From contig SEEM01000004.1 in the NCBI GenBank assembly GCA_004144595.1, positions 58,509 through 122,508 of the forward strand: 64,000 nt of DNA, written 5' to 3'. Source of the DNA: Hyphomicrobiales bacterium (GTDB lineage Bacteria; Pseudomonadota; Alphaproteobacteria; Rhizobiales; Beijerinckiaceae). The notes beneath the pieces are model-generated. The model was not told the DNA's origin. It worked only from the letters and a program-made list of their open reading frames with translations, and searched no databases. A program made the position numbers and the translations under genes. This document shows positions 43,288-55,791 of this stretch, piece after piece; position 1 is the first letter of the stretch, and every line of letters begins with the position of its first letter.

Positions 43288-44646
43288 TCAGGATTTGGCC
43301 TTGGGATCGCGGCCGAGCAGCCGGGCGAATTCGGCCTCTATCGCGTCGACCGAGAAGGGATCGATCTCCTTCGCGGCAGGCTCGGACGGCTTTTCGGGCT
43401 CGGGCTGCGGCTTGGGGCTTTCGACGGAGACCGGATCCTCGGCGATCGCGGCCGGTGCGGTCTCCGCGACAGCAGGTTGCTCCTCGACGATCGTTTCGGG
43501 CTTGGGCGCCTTTTTCTGCTCAGGATGCTGCACCTCGACCGGCGTAGCCTCTAACGGTTTGGGCTCGGGCGCCTTCGTCAGCGGCCGATCCAGCGTCAGC
43601 CCGAGCGCTGCGGCAAGCTCCGCTTCGACATCGCTCGCAATGGGCTTCTGGCGCGGCGCCGCGGCGGCGGGAGGCGGCGGGGACACCGGTTCCGGCTCTG
43701 GCTCAGGCGGGCTCTCGGTCGCGATCTCGGGCTCGGGGGCCGGCGGCTCGACGAAAGGCGCGGCCTCTTCCACCGGCGCAACCTCTTCCACCACGATGGA
43801 CGCGGGCGCGGGCGCGAATCGCTCGACGGGCGCGGGCGGAGCGACAGCCGGCGCAGCGGCTGCAGCAGGCTCCTCAACGCCAAGATTGGCCGGACGCACC
43901 GCCGAGAACGGACGCTTCAGCGCCTCTTCGAGCTGGCGCGTCATGTCGTCGAGCTCGCCGGCGCTGACGGCAGGTTGCGGCGCATGCTCGCGGGCGAAGC
44001 TCGGCGCCGGCCCGGTCGTGATCGGGGGGATCGTCAGCGGCGGAGCAGCCGGCTTGGCCGGAGCCGGAGCCGCAACCGCCTCGGCCGCGGCTGCAACGCC
44101 TAGAGCCGCGGCAACGCCTGCCGTCGCAGCCGTGGTCGCCGCAGTCGCCACCGGCGGCTCGACCGGCACGGAAACGGGGCGGGTCGGCAGCGGCGGCAGC
44201 AGCTCCGGACCCTCGGGATCGCCGGCGCGGCGCGCCTCGTCTCCCGCCCGCATCGCGGGCTCGCTCGGAGGAACCAGGGTCTCGAACGGCGGCAGCGGCC
44301 GATCGGCCCCGGCGGTATCGACATAGGTCGGCGCCGTGGCACGGCCGCCGCTGCGCATGATATTGGTCTCGACCACGACGTCGGACGCGCCGCCGATCAT
44401 CAGCAGGTGCTCGATATTGTCGCGCCGGATCAGGACGAGCTGGCGCTGGCGGTCGAGATCGTAGGTATCCACCACGCCGAGGCGGGGCTGGCGCTGCCGC
44501 CCGCCCGCCTGGCCGCGCAGCCTGAGCCGCCCACCCTGGATCTGCCGCACGAACAATCCGAGCAGCGCGAGAAGCACGAGAATGACGACAGAGGCGACGA
44601 TCACCTTCTGTGCGGTCGAGAGTTCCAATCCGAACAAGCTCTGCAA
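43288..44646 (-). CDS. fliO: FliO-like flagellar biosynthesis protein with long Pro/Ala/Glu-rich tail
   Basis: The roughly 452-residue protein has one N-terminal membrane segment (VIVASVVILVLLALLGLFV). A short FliO domain follows: GRLRLRGQAGGRQRQPRLGVVDTYDLDRQRQLVLIRRDNIEHLLMIGGASDVVVE. FliO aids FliP assembly in the export gate. The remaining 350 residues are a low-complexity Ala/Pro/Glu/Lys-rich cytoplasmic tail, far longer than in enterobacteria (total about 120 residues). I favour a TTG start at 44646 preceded by AAGAGG; an ATG at 44769 is the outer limit. It is divergent from flgB and upstream of fliP. Confidence 0.8.
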   Translation of the reverse strand: MQSLFGLELSTAQKVIVASVVILVLLALLGLFVRQIQGGRLRLRGQAGGRQRQPRLGVVDTYDLDRQRQLVLIRRDNIEHLLMIGGASDVVVETNIMRSGGRATAPTYVDTAGADRPLPPFETLVPPSEPAMRAGDEARRAGDPEGPELLPPLPTRPVSVPVEPPVATAATTAATAGVAAALGVAAAAEAVAAPAPAKPAAPPLTIPPITTGPAPSFAREHAPQPAVSAGELDDMTRQLEEALKRPFSAVRPANLGVEEPAAAAAPAVAPPAPVERFAPAPASIVVEEVAPVEEAAPFVEPPAPEPEIATESPPEPEPEPVSPPPPAAAAPRQKPIASDVEAELAAALGLTLDRPLTKAPEPKPLEATPVEVQHPEQKKAPKPETIVEEQPAVAETAPAAIAEDPVSVESPKPQPEPEKPSEPAAKEIDPFSVDAIEAEFARLLGRDPKAKS

Positions 44647-44787
44647 GGTCTGCCTCTTAACGCGACGGCGGCCCGGACGGCCGTGAGTTCCGTCCAATGG
44701 TTCAACACCTTGGCTATAGCATAACGCTTTCGCTATCGGGAAACATGGTGAACGCGTGGTTAACCACACCCGAGAAAGCCCGCCGCT

Positions 44788-44802
44788 TTAACCGGATGTT
44801 AA
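44788..44802. promoter_or_regulatory. Perfect CtrA binding site (TTAA-N7-TTAA) before flgB
   Basis: TTAA at 44788-44791, seven bases, and TTAA at 44799-44802, followed by CC. It lies 67 bp before flgB and about 140 bp before the divergent fliO start. A lone GGTTAACC half-site palindrome occurs 23 bp further left, at 44758-44765. The arrangement mirrors the fliL promoter. Confidence 0.8.
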
Positions 44803-44868
44803 CCATGCACCCGGCAGGATTTGCCCAGTAAACCGGCTTCGCCGGCGGCGGAAACGGGAGGTGCAGCC

Positions 44869-45270
44869 ATGGCGAACGACGGATTCAGCCTCAGTGGCGG
44901 CCTGATGCAGGCGCTGAAGACGCGCATGCACTACCAGCAATCGCGCCAGAAGATTCTCGCCGAGAACGTCGCCAATGCCGACAGCCCCGGCTTTCGCCCG
45001 GTCGACCTGAAGCCGCCGAGCGCCGATCCCGCGCGCACCGGCGTGGCAATCGCCCAGACCAATGCCGGCCATCTGAGCCTGACCAACCGCAATGGCGGCT
45101 TCGACGGCACCGGTGCCCCGCGCTTCGAGACCACCCCCAACGGCAATGCTGTGAACCTCGAGGACGAAATGCTCAAGGTCGCGCAGAACCAGTCGGATTA
45201 TCAGCTCGCCGCCTCGCTCTACAGCAAGGGCCTCGGCCTGATGAAGATCGCGATCGGCAAGGGACGCTGA
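44869..45270 (+). CDS. flgB: Flagellar proximal rod protein FlgB
   Basis: The 133-residue protein is FlgB: an N-terminal helix with LAENVANADSPGFRPVDL, a variable middle, and a C-terminal helix with VNLEDEMLKVAQNQSDYQLAASLYSKGLGLMKIAIGK. It starts the rod. I chose the ATG at 44869 with GGGAGG upstream; the frame is open from 44821. It is the first gene of flgB-flgC-fliE-fliQ-fliR-flhB behind a perfect CtrA site. Confidence 0.94.
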   Translation: MANDGFSLSGGLMQALKTRMHYQQSRQKILAENVANADSPGFRPVDLKPPSADPARTGVAIAQTNAGHLSLTNRNGGFDGTGAPRFETTPNGNAVNLEDEMLKVAQNQSDYQLAASLYSKGLGLMKIAIGKGR

Positions 45271-45287
45271 AGGATGGGGCGCTGATC

Positions 45288-45698
45288 ATGGACCTTATCA
45301 AGAGCATCGCCGTCGCGGCTTCCGGACTGCGCAGCCAGTCCGGGCGCATGCGCGTCATTTCAGAGAACATCGCCAATGCGGATTCGGGCCCGGAGCGCGC
45401 CGGCGCCGAGCCCTATCGCCGCAAGGTCCCGACCTTCCAGCGCCATTTCGACCGGACGCTCGACGCCCAGCTCGTCGCGCTCGGCAAGGTCCAGCGTGAT
45501 CCCAGCGCCTTCAAGGTCAAGCACGAGCCCGGCAACCCGGCCGCCGACGCCAAGGGCGACGTGCAGATGCCGAACGTCAATTCCCTGGTCGAGATGGTCG
45601 ACATGCGCGAGGCCCAGCGCAGCTACGAAGCCAATCTCAACCTGATCTCTTCGACGCGCCGGATGATCCAGCGCACCATCGACATCCTGCGCGCCTGA
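45288..45698 (+). CDS. flgC: Flagellar proximal rod protein FlgC
   Basis: The 136-residue product is FlgC, with SGLRSQSGRMRVISENIANADS at the N-terminus and MPNVNSLVEMVDMREAQRSYEANLNLISSTRRM near the C-terminus. It builds the proximal rod with FlgB and FlgF. It starts 17 bases after flgB. Its length is normal for the family. Confidence 0.95.
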   Translation: MDLIKSIAVAASGLRSQSGRMRVISENIANADSGPERAGAEPYRRKVPTFQRHFDRTLDAQLVALGKVQRDPSAFKVKHEPGNPAADAKGDVQMPNVNSLVEMVDMREAQRSYEANLNLISSTRRMIQRTIDILRA

Positions 45699-45730
45699 CC
45701 GCCGCGGCTCCAGAAGGGGACTGAACCATC

Positions 45731-46054
45731 ATGGCCACTCCGGGTTTCGCCGCGGGCGCCTACGCCTCCATCCAGGGGATGGGTGCCGGCAATCTGATGC
45801 GCAAGCCGCTCGCCACGGGCGGCGCGGAAGCGGGCGGGCCGGATTTCTCCGCCCTGCTCGGCAAGGCGCTCGACGCCACCGCCAATGCCGGGCGCCAGGC
45901 CGATGCCCAAACCGCGAGCGTGGCGGGTGGCCGGGCCGACATCGTCAATGTCGTGACGGCGGTGGCCGAGAGCGAGGCCGCGATCGAGACCCTGGTCGCC
46001 GTGCGCGACCGCGTCATCGCGGCCTATGAGGAAATCATGCGGATGCCGGTCTGA
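45731..46054 (+). CDS. fliE: Flagellar hook-basal body protein FliE
   Basis: The 107-residue protein matches FliE, which links the MS ring to the rod. It has FSALLGKALDATANAGRQADAQ near the middle and the C-terminal helix VVTAVAESEAAIETLVAVRDRVIAAYEEIMRMPV. It is the third gene in the flgB unit, between flgC and fliQ, as in many alphaproteobacteria. Confidence 0.93.
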   Translation: MATPGFAAGAYASIQGMGAGNLMRKPLATGGAEAGGPDFSALLGKALDATANAGRQADAQTASVAGGRADIVNVVTAVAESEAAIETLVAVRDRVIAAYEEIMRMPV

Positions 46055-46078
46055 CGGCCACAGGATCGGATAGAACAC

Positions 46079-46345
46079 ATGACTTCCGGCGCCATTCTCG
46101 ACATCGCCCGCGACGGCATCGTCGTCTTCCTCAAGGTCGGCGGCCCGCTGATGGTGATCGCGCTTGCGGTCGGCCTCATCGTCTCGCTGGTTCAGGCGCT
46201 GACCCAGATCCAGGAGCAGACGCTGGTCTTCGTGCCGAAGATCGTCGCCGTCTTCGCAGCGCTGCTGCTGTTTCTTCCGTTCATGGGAGACGCGCTTGCG
46301 GGTTATATGGGGCGAGTCGCCGCCCGAATCGCCACGGGCGGATGA
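46079..46345 (+). CDS. fliQ: Flagellar export-gate protein FliQ
   Basis: The 88-residue protein has the two membrane helices of FliQ, VFLKVGGPLMVIALAVGLIVSLVQALTQIQEQTLVFVPKI and a second ending in FLPFMGDALA. It surrounds the FliP-FliR channel in the export gate. Its stop overlaps a possible early start of fliR (ATGA). Confidence 0.94.
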   Translation: MTSGAILDIARDGIVVFLKVGGPLMVIALAVGLIVSLVQALTQIQEQTLVFVPKIVAVFAALLLFLPFMGDALAGYMGRVAARIATGG

Positions 46346-46437
46346 GCCCGTCGCGCCTGCTGCCGGCCTTTGCCGGCACGGCCCCGCGGCGCACCCGTTG
46401 GCGCGCAAGTCCTTGGCGCAAAGGTGCCCGCGGCACG

Positions 46438-47193
46438 ATGCAGATCGCGATCCTGCCCGAGATCAGCGCCCTATTTGTGCTCGTTTTCGCGCGGGTCGGC
46501 ACGCTCGTCATGCTCATGCCGGGCATCGGCGAGCGCTTCATCTTCTCGCGGGCGCGGCTGTCGCTCGCCTTCTTCATCGCGCTGATGATCGTGCCGATCG
46601 CCCGCCCCTCGCTGCGCCTGCCCGCTGACGTCGCCGGCGTCGTCACGCTGCTGATCGGCGAACTGCTGATCGGCCTCGTCATTGGGCTCTGCGCCCGGCT
46701 GGTGATGGGCTGCCTGCAGACCGCCGGCACGCTCGTCGCCCAGACCATGGGGCTGGGCTTCGCCATGACGGTCGATCCGACGGGCGGCATGCAGAACCCC
46801 TCGATCGGCAATTTCCTGACGATGCTCGGGATCACGCTGATCCTGACCACGGACCTGCACCACATCGCCATCGCGGCGATCCACGAGAGCTACCGCCTGC
46901 TGCCCCCGGGCGGGGCAGTCGACATGACCGACACGATGGCGCTGGCCGTCCGCTCGACCGCGCGCGGCTTCGCGCTGGCCATCCAGATCTCCGCGCCCTT
47001 CCTCGTCTTCGGCCTGCTGTTCAATCTCGGCCTCGGCGTGCTCGCGCGGATGATGCCGCAATTGCAGGTCTTCTTTCTCGCCGTGCCGGCCTCGATCATG
47101 GGCGGCATGCTCGTCTTGCTCGTCGTGATCGGCGTCATGATGAGCGTCTTCATCGAGGACCTCGGCGCCTTCCTCCGTCAGTTCACCGGCTGA
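46438..47193 (+). CDS. fliR: Flagellar export-gate protein FliR
   Basis: The 251-residue protein begins MQIAILPEISALFVLVFARVGTL and has about six membrane segments. FliR motifs include GERFIFSRARLSLAFFIALMIVPI and LVAQTMGLGFAMTVDPTGGMQNPSIGNFL. I chose the ATG at 46438 because it gives the usual family N-terminus. An in-frame ATG at 46342 overlaps the fliQ stop and would add 32 basic residues; translational coupling makes that start possible. flhB follows seven bases after the stop. Confidence 0.93.
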   Translation: MQIAILPEISALFVLVFARVGTLVMLMPGIGERFIFSRARLSLAFFIALMIVPIARPSLRLPADVAGVVTLLIGELLIGLVIGLCARLVMGCLQTAGTLVAQTMGLGFAMTVDPTGGMQNPSIGNFLTMLGITLILTTDLHHIAIAAIHESYRLLPPGGAVDMTDTMALAVRSTARGFALAIQISAPFLVFGLLFNLGLGVLARMMPQLQVFFLAVPASIMGGMLVLLVVIGVMMSVFIEDLGAFLRQFTG

Positions 47194-47200
47194 GGAAACC

Positions 47201-48268
47201 ATGTCGGAGGACGCCGAAAAGGAAGACAGAACAGAAGACCCGACCCAGCGAAAGCTGGACGACGCCACCGAAAAGGGCGACGTCCCCAAATCGCAGGAGA
47301 TCGGGACCTTCTTCGTGCTCTGCGGCTTCACGCTCGCGCTTCTGGTCGCATCCGGCTGGTCGGCCCGAGAGGCGATGCTCTCGCTGCGCTCGTTCCTGAT
47401 GAACGCGCATCAGGTCCCCTCCGACGGCGCTTCCTTCATGCACATCACGCAGCGGGGCGTGCTGACCGGCTTCATGGCGCTCGGCATGCCCTTCGCCTTC
47501 ATCCTCTGCGCGGGCCTCGCCGGCGCCATGCTCCAGCACAAGCCGCTCTGGACCTTCGAGCCGCTGATGCCGAAATTCAACCGGATATCGCCGATGGCCG
47601 GCGCCAAGCGGCTCTTCGGCAAGGAGGCCTGGGTCAATTTCGCCAAGGGTCTGGCCAAGACCGGCCTGATCGGAGCTGTCGTCTGGTTCACGCTCTGGGG
47701 CCAGCACGACCGGCTCGAAGGCTTCGCGCAGATGGGCGTCGAGGCACTGATGCCGGCGACGCTCTCGCTCGCCATCCAGTTGATGGGCGCAGTCCTCTCC
47801 CTCTTCGCCATCATCGCCATCGGCGATTTCGGCTGGCAGCGCTTCTCCTGGTACCAGCGTCAGAAGATGACCAAGCAGGAGATGAAGGACGAGTTCAAGA
47901 ACTCGGAAGGCAATCCCGAGGTCAAGGCGAAGCTGCGCCAGATCCGCGCCAGCCGCGTCCGCAAGCGCATGATGGCGGCAGTGCCCAAGGCGACCGTCAT
48001 CATCACCAACCCGACCCATTTCGCCGTCGCGCTGCAATACGAGCCCGGAATGGCGGCTCCGCTCTGCCTCGCCAAGGGCGTCGACACCATGGCCCTGAAG
48101 ATCCGCGAGGTCGCCGGCGAGCATCGCGTGCCGATCATCGAAAATCCGCCGCTCGCGCGTGCTCTCTACGCCACGGTCGGCATCGACGAAGAAATTCCTG
48201 TCGAACACTATCAGGCTGTAGCCGAAGTCATCGGATACGTCTTGCGCCTGAAGGGTCGGCGCGCCTAA
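47201..48268 (+). CDS. flhB: Flagellar export substrate-specificity protein FlhB
   Basis: The 355-residue protein has an acidic N-terminus (EDAEKEDRTEDPTQRKLDDATEKGDVPKSQE), four membrane segments and a cytoplasmic domain. That domain carries the autocleavage motif NPTH at residues 270-273 in TNPTHFAVALQYEPGM. Cleavage switches export from rod/hook to filament substrates. It is the last flagellar gene of the unit and is followed after 72 bases by cckA on the same strand. Confidence 0.96.
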   Translation: MSEDAEKEDRTEDPTQRKLDDATEKGDVPKSQEIGTFFVLCGFTLALLVASGWSAREAMLSLRSFLMNAHQVPSDGASFMHITQRGVLTGFMALGMPFAFILCAGLAGAMLQHKPLWTFEPLMPKFNRISPMAGAKRLFGKEAWVNFAKGLAKTGLIGAVVWFTLWGQHDRLEGFAQMGVEALMPATLSLAIQLMGAVLSLFAIIAIGDFGWQRFSWYQRQKMTKQEMKDEFKNSEGNPEVKAKLRQIRASRVRKRMMAAVPKATVIITNPTHFAVALQYEPGMAAPLCLAKGVDTMALKIREVAGEHRVPIIENPPLARALYATVGIDEEIPVEHYQAVAEVIGYVLRLKGRRA

Positions 48269-48340
48269 CTCCATGGCGGATGCGAAGAAAGTTTGGCCGC
48301 CCGGTTTCCGCGCGGCCGCAAGGGAACGGACTCCACCGCA

Positions 48341-50845
48341 ATGAGCGGCACCACGGCGACCAATACGATCGATCGCTCGGACAAGCCCGGCCATATCGGG
48401 ATCATCCTGTTCGTTGCGGCCCTGCTCGTCGGCGCGGCGATCGCGCTCGGCTTCCTCGCCAATGAATGGGCGCAGCCGCTGATCCTCGGCCTGCTCGCCC
48501 TGCTCTCCGTCGTCGGCGTCTTCGGCCTCTTCGCCTTCGCCATAGGGCTCGTGCAGTTTTCCGGCCGCGCCGCCCGCAACGACCTGACCAAGGCGATCGT
48601 CGATCGTGCCGATGACGGCATCGTCGTGACCGAAAGCGAAAACGAGATCGTCTATGCCAACGAGGCCTATCTGGCTCTGGCGGGGGCGACGGGCGCCAAC
48701 GACCTGAAGCCGGTCGGCCGGCTGCTGACCGGACGCGCCGACGTTTCCGAAGCGATCTACCGGCTCGCCACCGCCGCCCGGGAGCACCGCCGCCTCGTCG
48801 AGGAGGTCCGGCTGGAGCCCGCCCTGAGCGGGCGCGGCGAAGTCGGCTGGTATCGCGTCCGTGTCTCTCCCGTCCGCCGTGAGGCCACGACCGCGACCCT
48901 CTGGTCGGTCGCCGACATCACGCCCGAGCGCGAGCGCCAGGAAAATGCCTTCCAGGAACTCCAGCACGCGATCGACTACCTCGACCACGCGCCGGCCGGC
49001 TTCATCTCGATCGATGCCGATGGCGAGGTCTCCTATCTCAACGCAACACTCTCCGGCTGGCTCGATTTCGACCTCGCCCGCTTCGGCTCCGGCGGGCTGC
49101 ATCTCGACGATGTCTGCACGCCCTCGGCCGCCGCGCTGATCCAGGCGATCCGCGGCCAGCCCGGCGATGTCCGCGTCGAGGTGCTCGATGTCGACCTCAA
49201 GCGTCGCAACGGCGCTCCCTTGCCCGTGCGCCTGCATCACCAGGTTGCTTTCGGGCAGGACGGCCGCGCCGGCCCCTCGCGCACCCTCGTCCTCAACCGC
49301 ACGGCCGGCGAAGCCGGCTCCGACGGCGGCAGCGATGCCGAGGTGCGCTTCGCCCGCTTCTTCCATTCCACGCCGATGGCGATCGCTACCATCGACGAGG
49401 CCGGCGCCATCCTGCATTCGAACGCCGCCTTCGCCCGCCTGATCCCGGCAGGCTTGCGGCCGCGCACCATCCACGATCTCGTCGCGTCGGGCGCCGGTCT
49501 CGACCAGGCGCTGGCCGAGGTGGTCGCCGGCCGCTCCGGCGGCGCCCCGCTGGATCTCGCGCTGGCTGGCGAGGATGGCCGTTCCGCCAAGCTCTATCTC
49601 ACCCCCGTCGCCGGCACCGAAGGCGGCGACGGCGAACGCGCCATCGTCTACGCGCTGGAGACCACGGCCGAGCGCAAGCTGCGCGACAACATGGACCAGG
49701 CCGGCAAGATGCAGGCGGTCGGCCAGCTCGCCGGCGGCATCGCGCACGATTTCAACAACGTGCTGCAGGTCATCATCAACGCCTCCGAATTCCTGCTGGC
49801 GAGCCACCGGCCGACCGATCCGTCCTTCCCGGACATCATGCAGATCAAGCAGAACGCCTACCGCGCCGCGGCGCTGGTGCGGCAGCTTCTCGCCTTCTCG
49901 CGCCGCCAGACCCTTCGCCCGCAGGTGCTGGAGCTCGGCGAGGTGCTCTCCGATCTCTCGCTGATGCTGAAGCGCGTCGTCGCCGACAAGGTCACGCTCG
50001 ACGTCCGCCAGGGTCGCGACCTATGGCCGGTCAAGGCCGATCTCGGCCAGCTCGAACAGGTCATCGTCAACCTCGCCGTCAACGCCCGCGACGCCATGCC
50101 GGACGGCGGCAAGCTCGCGGTCCGCACCCGCAACGTCACCCGCGAGGACTGCGCTTCCTTCGGCCACGAGGCGCTGCCGACCGACGATTACGTGCTGCTC
50201 GAGGTCGAGGACACCGGCACCGGCATCCCGCAGGAGCATATCGACAAGATCTTCGAGCCCTTCTTCACCACCAAGGAGGTCGGCAAGGGCACGGGCCTTG
50301 GCCTCTCCATGGTCTACGGCATCGTCAAGCAGACCGGCGGCTATGTCTTCGTCGACTCGACCATCGGCAAGGGCACGGCCTTCCAGATCTTCCTGCCGCG
50401 CCATGTCCCGAGCCAGGAGGAGATCGCGGCCGAGGCCGCTGCCAAGGAGGCGCCGAAGAAGCTCGCCGCAGACCATACCGGCGCCGGCGTCATCCTGCTG
50501 GTCGAAGACGAGGACGCGGTGCGCGCCCTGAACGCCCGCATGCTGATCTCGCGCGGCTATACCGTCCACGAGGCCGCTTCCGGCGTCGAGGCGCTCGACC
50601 TCTTCCTGCAGAACGATGGCAAGATCGATCTCGTCGTCTCGGACGTCGTGATGCCGGAAATGGACGGCCCGACGCTGCTCGGAGAGTTGCGCAAGCGCAA
50701 CCCGAACACCAAGGTCGTCTTCGTCTCCGGCTATGCCGAGGAGGCCTTCCGCAAGAACCTGCCCGAGGGCGAGGAATTCCAGTTCCTGCCCAAACCCTTC
50801 ACGATGAAGCAGCTCGTCGAGACGGTGAAAGCGGCGATGGGCTGA
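48341..50845 (+). CDS. cckA: Hybrid histidine kinase CckA
   Basis: The 834-residue protein has two N-terminal membrane segments (within residues 15-75) and two PAS domains (about 85-215 and 220-435). A HisKA domain carries the phosphorylated His469 in GGIAHDFNN, followed by a HATPase ([32 protein letters not shown]) and a receiver with Asp768 in [12 protein letters not shown]. This is the architecture of CckA, which feeds phosphate through ChpT to CtrA. I chose the ATG at 48341; the frame is open from 48293. It lies directly after flhB, and CtrA sites precede the flagellar units here. Confidence 0.93.
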   Translation: MSGTTATNTIDRSDKPGHIGIILFVAALLVGAAIALGFLANEWAQPLILGLLALLSVVGVFGLFAFAIGLVQFSGRAARNDLTKAIVDRADDGIVVTESENEIVYANEAYLALAGATGANDLKPVGRLLTGRADVSEAIYRLATAAREHRRLVEEVRLEPALSGRGEVGWYRVRVSPVRREATTATLWSVADITPERERQENAFQELQHAIDYLDHAPAGFISIDADGEVSYLNATLSGWLDFDLARFGSGGLHLDDVCTPSAAALIQAIRGQPGDVRVEVLDVDLKRRNGAPLPVRLHHQVAFGQDGRAGPSRTLVLNRTAGEAGSDGGSDAEVRFARFFHSTPMAIATIDEAGAILHSNAAFARLIPAGLRPRTIHDLVASGAGLDQALAEVVAGRSGGAPLDLALAGEDGRSAKLYLTPVAGTEGGDGERAIVYALETTAERKLRDNMDQAGKMQAVGQLAGGIAHDFNNVLQVIINASEFLLASHRPTDPSFPDIMQIKQNAYRAAALVRQLLAFSRRQTLRPQVLELGEVLSDLSLMLKRVVADKVTLDVRQGRDLWPVKADLGQLEQVIVNLAVNARDAMPDGGKLAVRTRNVTREDCASFGHEALPTDDYVLLEVEDTGTGIPQEHIDKIFEPFFTTKEVGKGTGLGLSMVYGIVKQTGGYVFVDSTIGKGTAFQIFLPRHVPSQEEIAAEAAAKEAPKKLAADHTGAGVILLVEDEDAVRALNARMLISRGYTVHEAASGVEALDLFLQNDGKIDLVVSDVVMPEMDGPTLLGELRKRNPNTKVVFVSGYAEEAFRKNLPEGEEFQFLPKPFTMKQLVETVKAAMG

Positions 50846-50938
50846 GGCCGCCGATGCCCGCGACGGGCACCGGATACGGCCGCATCAATGCCTCTCGTGA
50901 CAGCTCCTGCCATCCCTCCTGACAGAAACTGACAGAGA

Positions 50939-50953
50939 GAACAAAAAAAGAAC
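50939..50953. promoter_or_regulatory. Alphaproteobacterial LexA (SOS) box before recA
   Basis: GAAC (50939-50942), seven adenines, GAAC (50950-50953). This is the direct-repeat LexA box known in alphaproteobacteria (GTTC-N7-GTTC on the other strand). It lies 85 bp before the recA start. The all-A spacer is striking in this GC-rich DNA. Confidence 0.85.
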
Positions 50954-51037
50954 TTGCGACCAGGAACAAAGCGTGACCATCTCCATGTCAAGACGCATTG
51001 AGATGTCCCCCTCGCCCTGCCATAAGGAGCCCGAACC

Positions 51038-52123
<1,086 letters not shown>

Positions 52124-52152
52124 GACGGCTTAGCCGGTCCGGTAGGAACATA

Positions 52153-52183
52153 CGGGCGGCCTTCGGGCTGCCCGTTTTCGTTT
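52153..52183 (+). terminator. Intrinsic terminator after recA
   Basis: A nine-pair stem CGGGCGGCC / GGCTGCCCG around a TTCG tetraloop is followed by TTTTCGTTT. It starts 30 bp after the recA stop. The UUCG loop makes it unusually stable. Confidence 0.9.
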
Positions 52184-52311
52184 GCGGATAAGGCCTTGCG
52201 GGTGGTGTGCTGCGTCAAGCTTTCTGGACAGCGGCGGGCCGCCTCACTAGAACCGGACCTTCCTGCCGGGCGCGCCCGGCCTCCTGCCCCAGATCAGAGC
52301 GCAAAAGAGCG

Positions 52312-54953
<2,642 letters not shown>

Positions 54954-54954
<1 letters not shown>

Positions 54955-55613
54955 TGGCGGCGCGGCAGAACGGCGCCTCCGTGGGCGCCCTCTCCCGCCG
55001 CACCCTCCTGATCGCGGGCGGCCTCTGGCCGGCTGCGGCTGCTGCCCGGAAACAAGAGAAGCCCTCGGCGCGCCCGTCGCAACCTTCGCTTTCCGCCGCC
55101 CGGACCATCATGGCCGGAGCGCCGCTCGGCGTCCTCCTGAGCAACGCCCCGCACGGCGCCCGCCTTGCGATCGCCCGGCCCGACGAACCGGCTGACAAAG
55201 CGATCGTCGTCATCGAGCTGACGAATGTGGTGCCGGCCGTGCCGACGCCCGGCGCCATCGGCACCTACGAGTTGCGCCTGACGGCGGAGAAGGACGGTGC
55301 GCCCACCGTCCTGTTGCGCCAGGCGCTCGCCACGACCGAGCCCAGTGCGACGCTGGCCGCGCCGGAGCGCGTCGGCCGTGGCCAGGGCCTGCCGGTGCGC
55401 GGCATCGGTCCCAATGGCGAGCAGGACCGCGTCATGCTGGTGAAGCCCGATGCGCCGGCCGATACGGACGGCCCGCGCTTTTTCCCGGCCGAGAATGTCG
55501 AGGCGACGCTGGAAGCGCCGGATCAACCGGGCGTCTATGAATTGCGTTACGTGATGCACGCGCCGCTGGCGGAGCATCGCATCCTGGCTAGGCGGCAGGT
55601 CCGGGTGGAGTAG
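54954..55613 (+). CDS. Exported protein of unknown function coupled to alaS
   Basis: The 219-residue protein begins with a Tat-like signal (LSRRTLLIAGGLWPAAAAA). It contains two repeats of a beta-sandwich type. The C-terminal part, FFPAENVEATLEAPDQPGVYELRYVMHAPLAEHRILARRQVRVE, looks like the small Ig-like domain often found after VWA domains, where PGxYELRYV is a recurring word. No VWA domain is present. Its ATG overlaps the alaS stop (TGATG), so translation is coupled. The function is unknown. Confidence 0.65.
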
Positions 55614-55733
55614 CCGCTGGAGCGCCTTCGACCGGATCGCAACGAAGAGCCCCTGAACGCCCTTGTTCGATCGGCGCGCCTTGATACGGCAGGCGATGCC
55701 GCAGCCTGAGGCTGCGCAAACACGATCCCGCGC

Positions 55734-55762
55734 AAAAAAAGCCCGGCCGTGCGGCCGGGCTT
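55734..55762 (-). terminator. Intrinsic terminator after icd
   Basis: On the minus strand, stem GCCCGGCC (55753-55760) pairs with GGCCGGGC (55741-55748) around a four-base loop. A run of T, read as A on the plus strand at 55734-55740, follows. It lies 30 bp after the icd stop. Confidence 0.85.
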
Positions 55763-55791
55763 AGAGCGATAAGGCTCAGAACCGCCTGAAA

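Noticed and set aside
46342..46437. Upstream extension of fliR from an ATG overlapping the fliQ stop
   Set aside because: The extra 32 residues are Arg/Pro-rich and unlike FliR N-termini. I kept it only as an alternative start.
47183..49807. An 874-codon minus-strand open frame
   Set aside because: It covers flhB and half of cckA in antisense. Both of those carry diagnostic motifs.
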